NCBI GenBank assembly: GCA_910586665.1
Contig: CAJUIX010000012.1
Span: 28,794 to 92,793, forward strand
Source of the DNA: an uncultured Duncaniella sp.
Lineage (GTDB): Bacteria; Bacteroidota; Bacteroidia; Bacteroidales; Muribaculaceae
Direction: 5' to 3'
DNA: 64,000 nucleotides
Part shown: positions 27,307 to 35,582 of the stretch, in pieces
How positions within the stretch are numbered: the first letter of the stretch is position 1
Layout: every line of letters begins with the position of its first letter
Position numbers and translations under genes: made by a program
Notes under the pieces: model-generated
Database searches by the model: none
The model's input: the letters and a program-made list of their open reading frames with translations, nothing else
What the model was told of the DNA's origin: nothing

Positions 27307-27531
27307 ATGATCAAGATTATACACGTCCACCTGAAGGGAAAGCGCAAGGATTACTACTTTGGAAGTATCTCTGCGGTGTTTGAAACGCTGTCGGCAGAGA
27401 CGGTAGGAGTGACCAAGAGTTATCTTCAGCACGCCGGCTTGTCGGGTGGTGGGACGGTTGTCACCAGGACTGCTATTATCAAGCAGGCTGCTTTGATAAG
27501 GGGTTCGAGGGATAAGGGTTTTAGTGACTGA
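27307..27531 (+). CDS. Small protein, unknown function
   Basis: A 74-residue protein starting MIKIIHVHLKGKRKDYYFGS and containing VTKSYLQHAGLS and VVTRTAIIKQA. I recall similar small proteins in other Bacteroidales genomes but no assigned function. The basic residues and the SxxVxKSYLQHAG helix could bind nucleic acid; this is a guess. It has its own promoter and a palindrome upstream. The frame is open further upstream, but the promoter position supports the ATG at 27307. Whether it belongs to host or phage is unclear. Confidence 0.65.
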   Translation: MIKIIHVHLKGKRKDYYFGSISAVFETLSAETVGVTKSYLQHAGLSGGGTVVTRTAIIKQAALIRGSRDKGFSD

Positions 27532-27540
27532 TTGAACGGC

Positions 27541-27790
27541 GTTTAAATGATATTCGAGGGGCTTTAAACGGTCTTTAAACGATTTTGCCTCCTGTCCGGG
27601 ATAAATCGGGCGGGAGACAATGTTATTTTATATTCGTAAATACTTGATTTATCAATACTTGAATACTTAAACGGTGACTTGAGCGGTTTGGAATGGATTT
27701 TGAGGACTTTTGTGGATAGGCCGAATAGGTCAAACAGGCCGAATATGGCTAATGGGGGGTCAAATGGGGGGTCAAATGGGGAGTCATAAT
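27541..27790. repeat. Cluster of direct repeats near the presumed phage left end
   Basis: This gap (27532-28080) holds several short direct repeat families: CTTTAAACGRT-like words at 27541, 27562, 27573 and 27663; AATACTTGA-like words at 27640, 27652 and 27661; AGGCCGAATA twice (27718 and 27736); and TGGGGGGTCAAA at 27752 and 27764, with variants TGGGGAGTCAT at 27776 and TGGAGGGTCAAA at 27854. Mu transposases bind repeated sites at the ends, so these are candidates. The AT-rich part from 27790 to 28080 shows no gene. Confidence 0.5.
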
Positions 27791-28080
27791 TAATTGTTTA
27801 GTGCTGTGGCTTGGAAGCGACTAAATACGACATTTAGGATATATTTTGGACCTAATGGAGGGTCAAATTTAACAGACTTTAAATGTGGATTGTGTTATCA
27901 CTCAAATATGACTGAGGTGTCATTTGGTATAATATTATATCGGATTCAAGGGGGTGTAATACCCGATAAAACCACTATTAAATTTAATTTATGCAAAGTA
28001 GTAATATCTACTATATCAATAAATTATCTCTTCTGCTATATGCGTGCATTTGTGAATGGGTATACCCGGCAGGATTTTGG

Positions 28081-28731
28081 CTATTCTATACGCACAAATC
28101 CGACAACAATTGCAATCCTATATATCTCTGTTTTAGGTATTGAAAAATCGTGATACTGTGGGTTATTTGATTTGCATAATATAGAATCTCCATTATCAAA
28201 TATGCGCTTGATTACGATTCCTTGGGCGGTGTCGAGGACATGGGCGCGTCCCCACTGTATAAAAGAGGAGTCTTTGACATAGAGGCAGGCAAGCTCATCG
28301 CCTGAAAAATACTGGGGGAGCATGGAGTCTCCTCGAGCAAAGATTGTGAAATCATATCGAGGTAGGTTTGGTATTATAGGTATTTGTTCGCAATCTCTCA
28401 ACATGGCCGATCCTACCGGGTGCGACAGACTGCCGGCGGCTGCGTCAAAGGGTATGCGAGGACGAGTCTCTGTATGTGCGGCCACTTGGATTGAGGACTT
28501 ATCGGCCAATATGTTTTGTTTTGTCATCTCGCCTCTTCCTGTGATAAGCCAATCGAGATTGATTGATTCACAAATTGAAAACAAAAGTGGTAAATCAATA
28601 GAGTTCCGGCTTCTCCAATTTGAAAGGGTAGCTCGTTTGATACCAAGTTCGTTAGCGAGTTCACTATCAGTGTCAATCTTCAAGGCGTATTTAAGCCTAT
28701 CCAATACCTCATCCGATGAAAAAGTTTTCAT
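28081..28731 (-). CDS. LexA/cI-like phage repressor with S24 autoprotease domain
   Basis: A 216-residue protein. Residues 1-65 form an HTH (SELANELGIKRATLSNWR). The C-terminal peptidase S24 domain has the catalytic Ser136 in FARGDSMLPQ and Lys175 in IVIKRIF, and a likely Ala99-Gly100 self-cleavage site in DAAAGSL. It should hold the prophage silent and be cleaved on DNA damage, as for lambda cI. It diverges from the early genes; repeated motifs at 28730-28850 are its likely operators. Confidence 0.9.
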   Translation of the reverse strand: MKTFSSDEVLDRLKYALKIDTDSELANELGIKRATLSNWRSRNSIDLPLLFSICESINLDWLITGRGEMTKQNILADKSSIQVAAHTETRPRIPFDAAAGSLSHPVGSAMLRDCEQIPIIPNLPRYDFTIFARGDSMLPQYFSGDELACLYVKDSSFIQWGRAHVLDTAQGIVIKRIFDNGDSILCKSNNPQYHDFSIPKTEIYRIAIVVGFVRIE

Positions 28732-28850
28732 TTTGTGAATATTTTCTTCAAAAAAGTTTTCATGTTTACAAAATGTGTATTACCTTTGCAACGCATACAG
28801 CGATGCACGCCGTCAAAGATACGGAAAATTTACGAAAATTCACAAAATAT
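28730..28850. promoter_or_regulatory. Candidate operator region between repressor and early genes
   Basis: ATTTTGTGAATATTTTC (28730-28746) recurs in inverted form as GAAAATTCACAAAATAT (28834-28850), and a shorter TTTACAAAATG lies at 28765-28775. The early -7 box TACCTTTG (28781-28788) is between them. This layout fits a repressor acting at two divergent promoters. Confidence 0.55.
28781..28788 (+). promoter_or_regulatory. -7 box of the early phage promoter
   Basis: TACCTTTG, 69 bases before the ATG at 28857. Confidence 0.55.
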
Positions 28851-28856
28851 AAAATT

Positions 28857-29114
28857 ATGAGCAAGCCAAAACTAATCCCTAATGCGGAAAAGAAAGCCGA
28901 GATGAAGGGGCTGATGAAAAAAGCTATCAACTGTCATCTCCAGTCAATAAGAAATCAGGCGAACATCCTCTCAAGAGTGATAGATCAGGCAGAGGAGGTT
29001 ATGACCGAGGGGGAGTGTTTCCGCTCTAATGAATATTCCGCTGTGGCAATGATGGTCTGCCGAATGGAGCGCCTCGTTGAACGTGTGACAGAAATTATGA
29101 ACAAAGCAAAATAA
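28857..29114 (+). CDS. Small helical early phage protein
   Basis: An 85-residue, mostly helical protein (MSKPKLIPNAEKKAEMKG, SIRNQANILSRVIDQAEEV, VCRMERLVERVTEIMNKAK) with no motif I recognise. It is the first gene rightward of the repressor, the place where Mu-like phages encode Ner or small regulators, but it has no obvious HTH. In-frame starts further upstream fall in the promoter region, so 28857 is preferred. Confidence 0.65.
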   Translation: MSKPKLIPNAEKKAEMKGLMKKAINCHLQSIRNQANILSRVIDQAEEVMTEGECFRSNEYSAVAMMVCRMERLVERVTEIMNKAK

Positions 29115-29117
29115 TAA

Positions 29118-29187
29118 AAATGGCCGGAGACCGCAAGAAGTTTTCATAATAAGATTTAAAAATTGGCACCTTGGTTTCCGGCCATTT
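29118..29187 (+). promoter_or_regulatory. Long inverted repeat between early genes
   Basis: AAATGGCCGGAGACC (29118-29132) pairs with GGTTTCCGGCCATTT (29173-29187), one wobble, around about 40 bases. It lies after the 85-residue gene and 36 bases before the next ATG. It lacks a T-run, so it may be a weak terminator or a leader element. Confidence 0.5.
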
Positions 29188-29223
29188 ATAAAAAGATTAG
29201 TAATAAACTCAAAATAACCCACA

Positions 29224-29586
29224 ATGAAAAGATTTATCTCGACAACAGTAGAGCAGCGCGAATTTATAAAGAAGACATTCGGTGTCAAAGACCGTATTGT
29301 GTTCGGCGCCTTATCCTATGAAAAGGACTCGGATCTCGCCAAGCGCATCCGCAAGCTCGCCCTCGAAAGAGGTGCGGTGAAAATGGTGACAAGTAAGGAG
29401 ATCGAGACAATCCATGACGCTGACGGTGTCATGACGCAACTCCTGCCTAATGGCGCGGTGATACAGGCCGACAAACTCTCCGGCATCCTCACGGTCTATT
29501 TCAAGGGTGTGCCTATGATAACTGTTGATAATCCGCGCCTGTCCGAGATTCCAGCCATACAAAGATCCGCGCTCGTTCTCAAGTAA
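29224..29586 (+). CDS. Early phage protein, unknown function
   Basis: A 120-residue protein, MKRFISTTVEQREFIKKTFG, GALSYEKDSDLAKRIRKLAL, then VMTQLLPNGAVIQADK. I recognise no domain. It lies directly upstream of the transposase, separated by a G-tract motif, and is transcribed with it. The basic N-terminal half could contact DNA, but there is no clear evidence. Confidence 0.65.
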   Translation: MKRFISTTVEQREFIKKTFGVKDRIVFGALSYEKDSDLAKRIRKLALERGAVKMVTSKEIETIHDADGVMTQLLPNGAVIQADKLSGILTVYFKGVPMITVDNPRLSEIPAIQRSALVLK

Positions 29587-29590
29587 AAAA

Positions 29591-29602
29591 TCGGGGGGGT
29601 AA
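29591..29602 (+). repeat. TCG7TAA motif, copy 1
   Basis: AATCG7TAATT lies between the stop of the 120-residue gene and the transposase ATG (29605). The seven G are at 29593-29599. Tract length would change spacing before the start codon. Confidence 0.6.
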
Positions 29603-29604
29603 TT

Positions 29605-31680
29605 ATGGAATATTACAATCGGATAATCTGCGTGACCTATGAGGATTTGACCTCTGGAGAAAATGCGATAATGACTCGGGGAGGTCTGAAGTCTCTTCTC
29701 CGTCGCAACCCTAAGTGGCAGATCCAACAAGGCTGTCGTGGCAAATATGTGCTTATAGATTATTACGCCCTCCCCCTACGCTATCGTCAAAAATTCGAGG
29801 CTCAGTATGGCAAGCCTGAACAGATACTAAAAGAAAAGGAAGTGAAAGCAACGCTGGTGTTTGATGAAGCAGCCCGTACGGTTTATGCCGGCTACCGCTA
29901 TGACAAGGGCACTGAAAAGGATGTGTCGCTCCCGGAAGAACTTATCGAGGAGTACACAATCAATGCCTCGGTGCTCAATATACTCCTGGAGCGATATAAC
30001 GACTGCAGGGCTTATCGCAAAGCCCGCGGAGGAAGCACGAGGGGTGTATGGGATATTGTGGTCGAGACAAGCGAGAACCTGCGCGAGACATACCGCCACA
30101 CGCTCCCGGCTAATCCGGCGCGTCTGAGGGAAAAGATGAACCTCTATAAGAAAGAGGGTTATATGAGCCTCATCAGCGGCAAGGTCGGCAACCGTAGCGC
30201 CACAATCATTACCGAGGAGGCAGGACGGCTCATCATTGCACTCAAGCGCTGCAAGACCCCGGTCTACACCAACCGGCAGCTGCTCGAGGAGTTCAACCGC
30301 CGTGCCATCGAGAAGGGATGGAAGCCGTTAAAGAGCCAGCTGGCCCTGACGCAGTTCTTAGACCGTCCCGAAATCAAGCCGCTTTGGCTTGATGCTGTTA
30401 TAGGCGAGCTGGCCGCACATCAGTTGTACAGCCGCAAAAACACCACCGTCCCGGCCTCGGTGAGAGACGCGCTTTGGTATGGCGACGGCACAAAGCTCAA
30501 CCTATACTACAAGGCACTCGAGGGTGGCAGGACTGTTATCAGGACGCTCAATGTCTACGAGGTCATGGACGCGTATTCCGAAGTCTTCCTCGGGTTCCAC
30601 ATCTCCGAGACCGAGGACTACGAGGCCCAGTATCACGCCTACCGCATGGCCGTGCAGACAGCCGGTTGCAAGCCCTACGAGCTTGTGTCGGACAACCAGG
30701 GAGGCCATAAAAAGCTCCAGTCGCAGGACTTTTTCAAAAAGATCTGCCGCGTCTACCGCACCACGGCGCCATATAGCGGCCAGTCAAAGACAATAGAGAG
30801 CGCCTTCGGGCGCTTCCAAGCCGAGGTGCTACACCAGGACTGGCGCTTTACCGGCTGCAATATCACCGCCAAAGGACCCTACGCGCGCCCCGACATGGAG
30901 TTCATCAGGGCCAATGTCGACAAGCTCTACACGCTCGAGGAACTGAAACAGGCCTATATCGAGGCCCGCAATACATGGAACGAGGCAAAACATCCTCTTA
31001 CCGGGGTTAGCCGCATGGAGATGTATCAGACGAGTGTCAACCCGCAGACCGAGCCGATAACGCCCGAGGAGATGGCCGACGTCTTTTGGCTCTACACCGA
31101 CAAGCCCTCGACCTATACGAGCAGCGGCCTGAAGGTGACAATCAAGGGACGCACGCTCGTGTACGAGGTCTACGGCGGCAATGGCCGTCCCGACCATGAG
31201 TTCCTGCGCAACAATAACGGTCGCCAGTTTTTGGTCCAGTATGATCCGTATGATGACCGGGCAGTCAATCTCTATACTGTCGACGCCTCGGGAGGAAGAC
31301 GTTTTGCGAGGGTGGCCAAACCCAAATTCAAGGTCCACAGGGCGCTACAGGACCAGGTGGCCGGCGACCAGGCATTTATCCGTGCTGAAATCGAGGCCAA
31401 CCGCCAGGACCGCCTCGAGCGCCAGGCCGCGGCCCGCGCGATAGAGCTTGAGTTTGGCATGACGCCGGAGCAAATGGGACTCAACCGCCCGAAGCTCGCC
31501 GGCATCAACATGCGGGACGAGGAGGTCAGGCGCGAGGTCGACCGCAGAGTTGAAAAGTACAGCCGCAGCCCCATACCCCTGACCCCGGGAGCTATCGGCA
31601 AGGCTATCAGCCAGGCGATGTATGACCCCACGACGGGCAAGGTCGAGTTTGACGAGCGCAGGGCCGTGGGAAAACTGTAA
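29605..31680 (+). CDS. MuA-like DDE transposase
   Basis: A 691-residue protein. The N-terminal part (residues 1-280) holds helical DNA-binding domains. The RNase H-like core has Asp294 in WYGDGTKLNL, Asp363 in ELVSDNQGGHK and Glu398 in KTIESAFGRF, a DD35E triad. A beta-barrel domain of Mu-transposase C-terminal type follows (about 480-570), then a charged helical tail likely to contact MuB. It catalyses strand transfer for integration and replicative transposition. Its start is set by the G-tract motif immediately upstream. Confidence 0.93.
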   Translation: MEYYNRIICVTYEDLTSGENAIMTRGGLKSLLRRNPKWQIQQGCRGKYVLIDYYALPLRYRQKFEAQYGKPEQILKEKEVKATLVFDEAARTVYAGYRYDKGTEKDVSLPEELIEEYTINASVLNILLERYNDCRAYRKARGGSTRGVWDIVVETSENLRETYRHTLPANPARLREKMNLYKKEGYMSLISGKVGNRSATIITEEAGRLIIALKRCKTPVYTNRQLLEEFNRRAIEKGWKPLKSQLALTQFLDRPEIKPLWLDAVIGELAAHQLYSRKNTTVPASVRDALWYGDGTKLNLYYKALEGGRTVIRTLNVYEVMDAYSEVFLGFHISETEDYEAQYHAYRMAVQTAGCKPYELVSDNQGGHKKLQSQDFFKKICRVYRTTAPYSGQSKTIESAFGRFQAEVLHQDWRFTGCNITAKGPYARPDMEFIRANVDKLYTLEELKQAYIEARNTWNEAKHPLTGVSRMEMYQTSVNPQTEPITPEEMADVFWLYTDKPSTYTSSGLKVTIKGRTLVYEVYGGNGRPDHEFLRNNNGRQFLVQYDPYDDRAVNLYTVDASGGRRFARVAKPKFKVHRALQDQVAGDQAFIRAEIEANRQDRLERQAAARAIELEFGMTPEQMGLNRPKLAGINMRDEEVRREVDRRVEKYSRSPIPLTPGAIGKAISQAMYDPTTGKVEFDERRAVGKL

Positions 31681-31740
31681 CGGTTGAAGGTTCAGGTTGA
31701 AGGTTTAAGTTTAGAGCATAGAATTTAAAGTTTAAAAAAT
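31681..31740. repeat. Host-like AAGGTTTAAG repeat between transposase and muB
   Basis: GGTTGAAGGTTCAGGTTGAAGG-type words continue as GTTTAAGTTTAGAGC and AATTTAAAGTTTAAA. The words match those in host intergenic gaps at 16830-16999 and 25249-25330 and look out of place in a compact phage operon. Confidence 0.5.
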
Positions 31741-31748
31741 TAAAGATC

Positions 31749-32645
31749 ATGACACAAGAGGAACGCAATAAGATAATAGAGGCCCTGAGGGTCTATGTGG
31801 CCAAATATCCGAGCCAAAACAAGGCCGCGGCCAGTCTCAACGGGGTATCCCCGGCGACAGTGAGCGCGATGATCAACGGTCGCCATGAAAGTATCAGCGA
31901 CGACATGTGGCGCAACGTGGCCTCGCAGATCATGGCTCCCTCGGCGACTTCGGAGTGGCAGATTGTCGAGACCCGCGCCTTCCAGGAGATTTTCTTAGCC
32001 CTACAGGATGCACAAGACAACAAGAGCGTGAGGTGGATTACGGGCGATGCCGGTTGCGGCAAGACCACCACTGCCGGCATCTATGCCTCGGAGCACAGGG
32101 AGGTGTTCACGGTCCTCTGCGACGAGGATATGCGCAAGGGGGACTTTGTCCGCGAGATAGCCCGCAAGGTGGGCTTTAGGAGCGCCGGCATGAGGATACG
32201 CGACATCCTCGACACCGCCATTGAGCGCATCATGCAGATGGACTCGCCCCTGCTGGTGTTTGACGAGGGGGACAAGCTCAATGACAACGTGTTCCACTAC
32301 TTCATCAACATATACAACCGGCTCGAGGGGAAGTGCGGCATAGTCTTCATGTCGACCTCCTACATACGCCACCGCATCGAGCGCGGGGTGAGCGCCAACC
32401 GCAAGGGTTATAACGAGATCTACTCGCGCATAGGGCGCCGATTTTTTGAACTCGACCCCACGGGCAGGGCTGACGTGGCGGCTATCTGCCAGGCCAACGG
32501 GCTGACAGAGGAGAGGCACGTCAAAAACGTGATCACGGCAGCCGAGAAGTCAGATTTTGACCTGCGCTGCGTCAAGGGTGCAATCCATAGAGAGAAAAAG
32601 CTTATCGAGACAAAGGCTGCCAACCGCCGCTCGAAAGCCAGTTGA
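31749..32645 (+). CDS. MuB-like AAA+ ATPase, transposition target selector
   Basis: A 298-residue protein. Residues 1-60 hold an HTH (NKAAASLNGVSPATVSAMIN). Walker A is GDAGCGKTT (99-107) and Walker B LLVFDEGDKL (168-177). MuB proteins polymerise on DNA, attract the transposase to target sites and protect phage DNA from self-insertion. It follows the transposase as in Mu. Confidence 0.92.
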   Translation: MTQEERNKIIEALRVYVAKYPSQNKAAASLNGVSPATVSAMINGRHESISDDMWRNVASQIMAPSATSEWQIVETRAFQEIFLALQDAQDNKSVRWITGDAGCGKTTTAGIYASEHREVFTVLCDEDMRKGDFVREIARKVGFRSAGMRIRDILDTAIERIMQMDSPLLVFDEGDKLNDNVFHYFINIYNRLEGKCGIVFMSTSYIRHRIERGVSANRKGYNEIYSRIGRRFFELDPTGRADVAAICQANGLTEERHVKNVITAAEKSDFDLRCVKGAIHREKKLIETKAANRRSKAS

Positions 32646-32680
32646 ACAGCATTTAAATAATAATCAAACAATAATCAAAT

Positions 32681-33316
32681 ATGAAAAGAGCATTATCTGT
32701 AAGTGAAGTACTAAGTAAAAAGAAGCATGTTTTAAAACTTAGCGACAAATGGGCCGCGGCTTTCGGTGAACCCAGCAAGCGTGGGGTGTGGTTTATTTGG
32801 GGTGACAGTGGCAATGGTAAGACCGATTTTGCTATACAGCTCTGCAAAGAGCTGGCGAGGTTTGGCAAGGTAATATACAACAGTTTCGAGGAGGGTGCGA
32901 GTCTCGCAATGCGCAATGCTATTGTGCGAGCAGGTATGACCGACGTCAAAAGTCGATTCGGGTTGCTTGAGGGTGAGTCGATGTATGAGCTTGAGGAACG
33001 TATGCAGAAACACAAAAGCCCTGATTTTTATATAATCGACAGCTTCCAGTATGCAAATATGAGCTTTGATGAATACCGAAGGTTTAAGGATGCCAATCCC
33101 AAAAAGCTCATAATCTTTATAAGCCAAGGCGAAAACAAGATTCCCAGAGGGGCACCGGCGAAAAGAGTGATGTTTGACGCTTCTCTCAAGATATACGTCG
33201 AGGGTTTCCGGGCCTTTTCAAAGGGGCGCTCTGTCGGTCCCAAAGGTTATTACACCATTTGGGAGGAAGGTGCCGAGAGATACTGGGGCAAAGAAAAAAC
33301 AATCCTACAACGCTAA
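32681..33316 (+). CDS. RecA-like P-loop ATPase of the phage early region
   Basis: A 211-residue protein with Walker A WGDSGNGKTDF (40-50) and Walker B-like FYIIDSFQYA near residue 112. The short length and LCKELARFGKVIYNSFEEG are like RecA/DnaB-type single-domain ATPases, such as Sak4-type annealing factors. It probably acts in recombination or replication during transposition. Its GC content is lower than that of muB and the structural genes. Confidence 0.75.
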   Translation: MKRALSVSEVLSKKKHVLKLSDKWAAAFGEPSKRGVWFIWGDSGNGKTDFAIQLCKELARFGKVIYNSFEEGASLAMRNAIVRAGMTDVKSRFGLLEGESMYELEERMQKHKSPDFYIIDSFQYANMSFDEYRRFKDANPKKLIIFISQGENKIPRGAPAKRVMFDASLKIYVEGFRAFSKGRSVGPKGYYTIWEEGAERYWGKEKTILQR

Positions 33317-33322
33317 ACGACG

Positions 33323-33541
33323 ATGAGCAGGAAGACACAGATGATTGAGCTAATCCCGCCGGTGCGGGCAGGCAGGGAAGTGATAGTCGGGCACCCGCAG
33401 CAGTGCGGACGCTGCAAGGGCAACGGCTGGCTGTGGAGACGTACTCCCGGCGACCTGGTCAAGACAGAGTGCCCGGACTGCGGCGGAACCGGCGAGGTCA
33501 GGGCGATTATAACTATCGACTGGGAGGCAGCAGGAAAGTAA
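33323..33541 (+). CDS. Small DnaJ-type zinc-ribbon protein
   Basis: A 72-residue protein with CGRCKGNGW and CPDCGGTGE, two CxxCxGxG motifs like half of the DnaJ zinc domain. It probably binds one zinc. It starts 7 bases after the RecA-like ATPase, so it may be its partner. Function is otherwise unknown. Confidence 0.7.
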   Translation: MSRKTQMIELIPPVRAGREVIVGHPQQCGRCKGNGWLWRRTPGDLVKTECPDCGGTGEVRAIITIDWEAAGK

Positions 33542-33567
33542 GTATTAACCATATAAAATGTATAATT

Positions 33568-33780
33568 ATGAACAGCAAAGAAATCGAAATTTTGAACGGA
33601 AGCCTGAATGTATTAATCGAAGTGATAGGCAATATCAATGCGCAGATAAAGGCCTTAGAGCCGTTGACTCCGACGCGTAATGTCTCGATAGCCAGGACCA
33701 AGCTCGAGGAGGCGGCCATGTGGCTTGAAAAAGAACAGGCGGATCTATCAGTTATGCTCGCGAGGGCCACATGTCGATAA
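33568..33780 (+). CDS. Small helical early phage protein
   Basis: A 70-residue, mainly helical protein (MNSKEIEILNGSLNVLIEV, SIARTKLEEAAMWLEKEQA). I recognise no family. The start at 33568 follows an AT-rich leader, as for neighbouring genes. It lies between the zinc-ribbon gene and the 131-residue gene in one operon. Confidence 0.6.
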   Translation: MNSKEIEILNGSLNVLIEVIGNINAQIKALEPLTPTRNVSIARTKLEEAAMWLEKEQADLSVMLARATCR

Positions 33781-33790
33781 GGATAGCGGT

Positions 33791-34186
33791 ATGGCACATC
33801 CATTTCTATTTGTAAGAGGCGAAATCCGCACTATCAAGGATTTTGCGGACATGGAGATCCCGGTCATGATCCCTAACCAATCAGGAATATTTGTCGACGC
33901 GGTATGCGTAGGGATCCCGGTCCCCAAGGGATATGGCGCTGTGGTTGAAATCGCCCGGGATAGCGAAGATAGATATTACGCTTCATGCTACTACGCGACT
34001 CCGACAGGAGGTGGTGGTTTCACTCCCTCTGCCAAATGGAATACGCTCCACGGCAAAGAGGAGGCCTTTTTGGAAGGAATCAAGCTCCTTGGGAGGTGTG
34101 ATTCGATGCGGAAGTTCCAGAGGGAGTTTCGCGACGCCAAACACGAATACTTCAAACGCAGTCACAAACAACTAACACTCTTTTGA
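33791..34186 (+). CDS. Phage protein, unknown function
   Basis: A 131-residue protein, MAHPFLFVRGEIRTIKDFAD, IPNQSGIFVDAVCVGIPVP, ending FKRSHKQLTLF. The start at 33791 is preferred to an in-frame ATG at 33725 that would overlap the upstream gene. The N-terminal half looks beta-rich and the C-terminal 40 residues helical and basic. No family is recognised. It is followed by the GemA-like gene after 1 base. Confidence 0.6.
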   Translation: MAHPFLFVRGEIRTIKDFADMEIPVMIPNQSGIFVDAVCVGIPVPKGYGAVVEIARDSEDRYYASCYYATPTGGGGFTPSAKWNTLHGKEEAFLEGIKLLGRCDSMRKFQREFRDAKHEYFKRSHKQLTLF

Positions 34187-34187
34187 T

Positions 34188-34655
34188 ATGGCACAGAAAA
34201 GAAGAGACTACAGACGGTTTTGGGCGGTGTTCAACCGCCTTACAATCCGCGGCGACCGGGAGGAGTGCCGCCGGCAGATAGTGTCACAGTACACCGCCGG
34301 GCGCACCGACTCCCTCAGGGAGATGACCGAGGCCGAGTATGACGACTGCGTGGCCGGTATGCAGAGGCTTGTCAGCGACGTCGCCGAGCTCAAGAAAAAG
34401 CGTAGCGCCTGTCTGAGGCTCATGCAGCAACTCGGGGTCGACACGACCGACTGGGACAAGGTGGACGCCTTCTGCGGCGACTCCAGGATTGCCGGCAGAC
34501 GCTTCGCGCATCTCGACATCCCGGCGCTCGGGGAGCTGCAACGCAAACTGCACTCCATGCGTCGCAAGGGAGGACTCAGCCCCAGGACGGCACAGACGGA
34601 GGGCGGGGTCAAATACAAGATAAGGATTGTCCCCGGCAATATGGCACAGGCATAA
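34188..34655 (+). CDS. GemA/gp16-like phage protein
   Basis: A 155-residue helical protein. The N-terminal part (RRFWAVFNRLTIRGDREECR, SQYTAGRTDSLREMTEAEYD) resembles the DUF1018/GemA family of Mu-like phages. The second half has VDAFCGDSRIAGRRFAHLD and LQRKLHSMRRKG. Mu GemA affects host gene expression and DNA topology, but the mechanism is poorly known. The place, just before DUF3164, fits. Confidence 0.55.
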   Translation: MAQKRRDYRRFWAVFNRLTIRGDREECRRQIVSQYTAGRTDSLREMTEAEYDDCVAGMQRLVSDVAELKKKRSACLRLMQQLGVDTTDWDKVDAFCGDSRIAGRRFAHLDIPALGELQRKLHSMRRKGGLSPRTAQTEGGVKYKIRIVPGNMAQA

Positions 34656-34684
34656 ATTATTAACCCTATAAATATTTTAAAATT

Positions 34685-35341
34685 ATGACAGACAACATCA
34701 AGGACGCCATTAAAGGCATGAGTGCCGACGAGCGTAAAAAGTTATTAGAGGAGCTCAGGAATGAGGAGCAGCAGGCAAGCCGCGAGCGCCGCGACGCCTA
34801 CGAGGCCATACGCGCCGAATTCATGCTCGAGGTCAAAAACAAGCTGTTCCCGGTCGTGGAGGAGGTAAAAGGCTTCCGCGAATGGATCGAGAGGGAGACC
34901 GACAGCTTCCGGGCGCTCATGCGCGAGTACGGACAGCTGCGCAAGGACGGCCAGTCGAGCCTCACGCTCACCGACGGCGACCTCAAGATAGAGGTGCGCA
35001 GCAACAAGGTCAAGACCTTTGACGAGCGCGCCGACATGGCGGCCGAGCGACTGGTCGAGTATCTCAAGGCGTGGGTGAGCCGCAGCGACAAGGGGCAAGA
35101 CGACCCGATGTACCAGCTCGCGATGACCCTGCTCGAGCGCAACCGCCAGGGGGACCTCGACTACAAGAGCATCAGCAAGCTCTACGAGATGGAGGACCGC
35201 TTTGACGACGAGTACCGCGCGATCATGGACCTCTTCCGCGAGAGCAACACCGTGAGCAAGACGGCGGTCAATTTTTATTTTTGGCACCGCGACACCAACG
35301 GCGTATGGCACCGTGTCGAGCCGAGCTTTTGCAGGATGTGA
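34685..35341 (+). CDS. DUF3164 family phage protein
   Basis: A 218-residue protein. The N-terminal coiled-coil (GMSADERKKLLEELRNEEQQ onward) leads to the DUF3164 core with LTLTDGDLKIEVRSNKVKTF, and NTVSKTAVNFYFWHRDTNG at the end. The family is common in Mu-like phages and of unknown function, probably in the DNA transposition stage. Confidence 0.85.
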   Translation: MTDNIKDAIKGMSADERKKLLEELRNEEQQASRERRDAYEAIRAEFMLEVKNKLFPVVEEVKGFREWIERETDSFRALMREYGQLRKDGQSSLTLTDGDLKIEVRSNKVKTFDERADMAAERLVEYLKAWVSRSDKGQDDPMYQLAMTLLERNRQGDLDYKSISKLYEMEDRFDDEYRAIMDLFRESNTVSKTAVNFYFWHRDTNGVWHRVEPSFCRM

Positions 35342-35343
35342 CT

Positions 35344-35562
35344 ATGGAGGCAGCGCTGTATAAGATGACCGTCGACATCAAGCGCTACGGGCATCGGCTG
35401 GCGACGGTTACAGGAGTCGCGATAACAGACCGAAACGACCCGCTCCGGGTCAAAAAGCAGAAAGCCCTCGAGCCGCTTGTCAACGCCTACTGCGAGGCGG
35501 CACCCGGGGCCAGGGTGACAATCAGGTCCTTCAGGCCTATCAAGGCCAAGTTCATAGTATGA
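35344..35562 (+). CDS. Small phage protein, unknown
   Basis: A 72-residue protein, MEAALYKMTVDIKRYGHRLA, with a beta-rich middle (VTGVAITDR, ARVTIRSFRPIKAKFIV). The start at 35344 lies 2 bases after the DUF3164 stop. It is the last gene of the early operon; an intrinsic terminator follows at 35583-35619. Confidence 0.6.
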   Translation: MEAALYKMTVDIKRYGHRLATVTGVAITDRNDPLRVKKQKALEPLVNAYCEAAPGARVTIRSFRPIKAKFIV

Positions 35563-35582
35563 ACTGACAGGCAATATTAATG

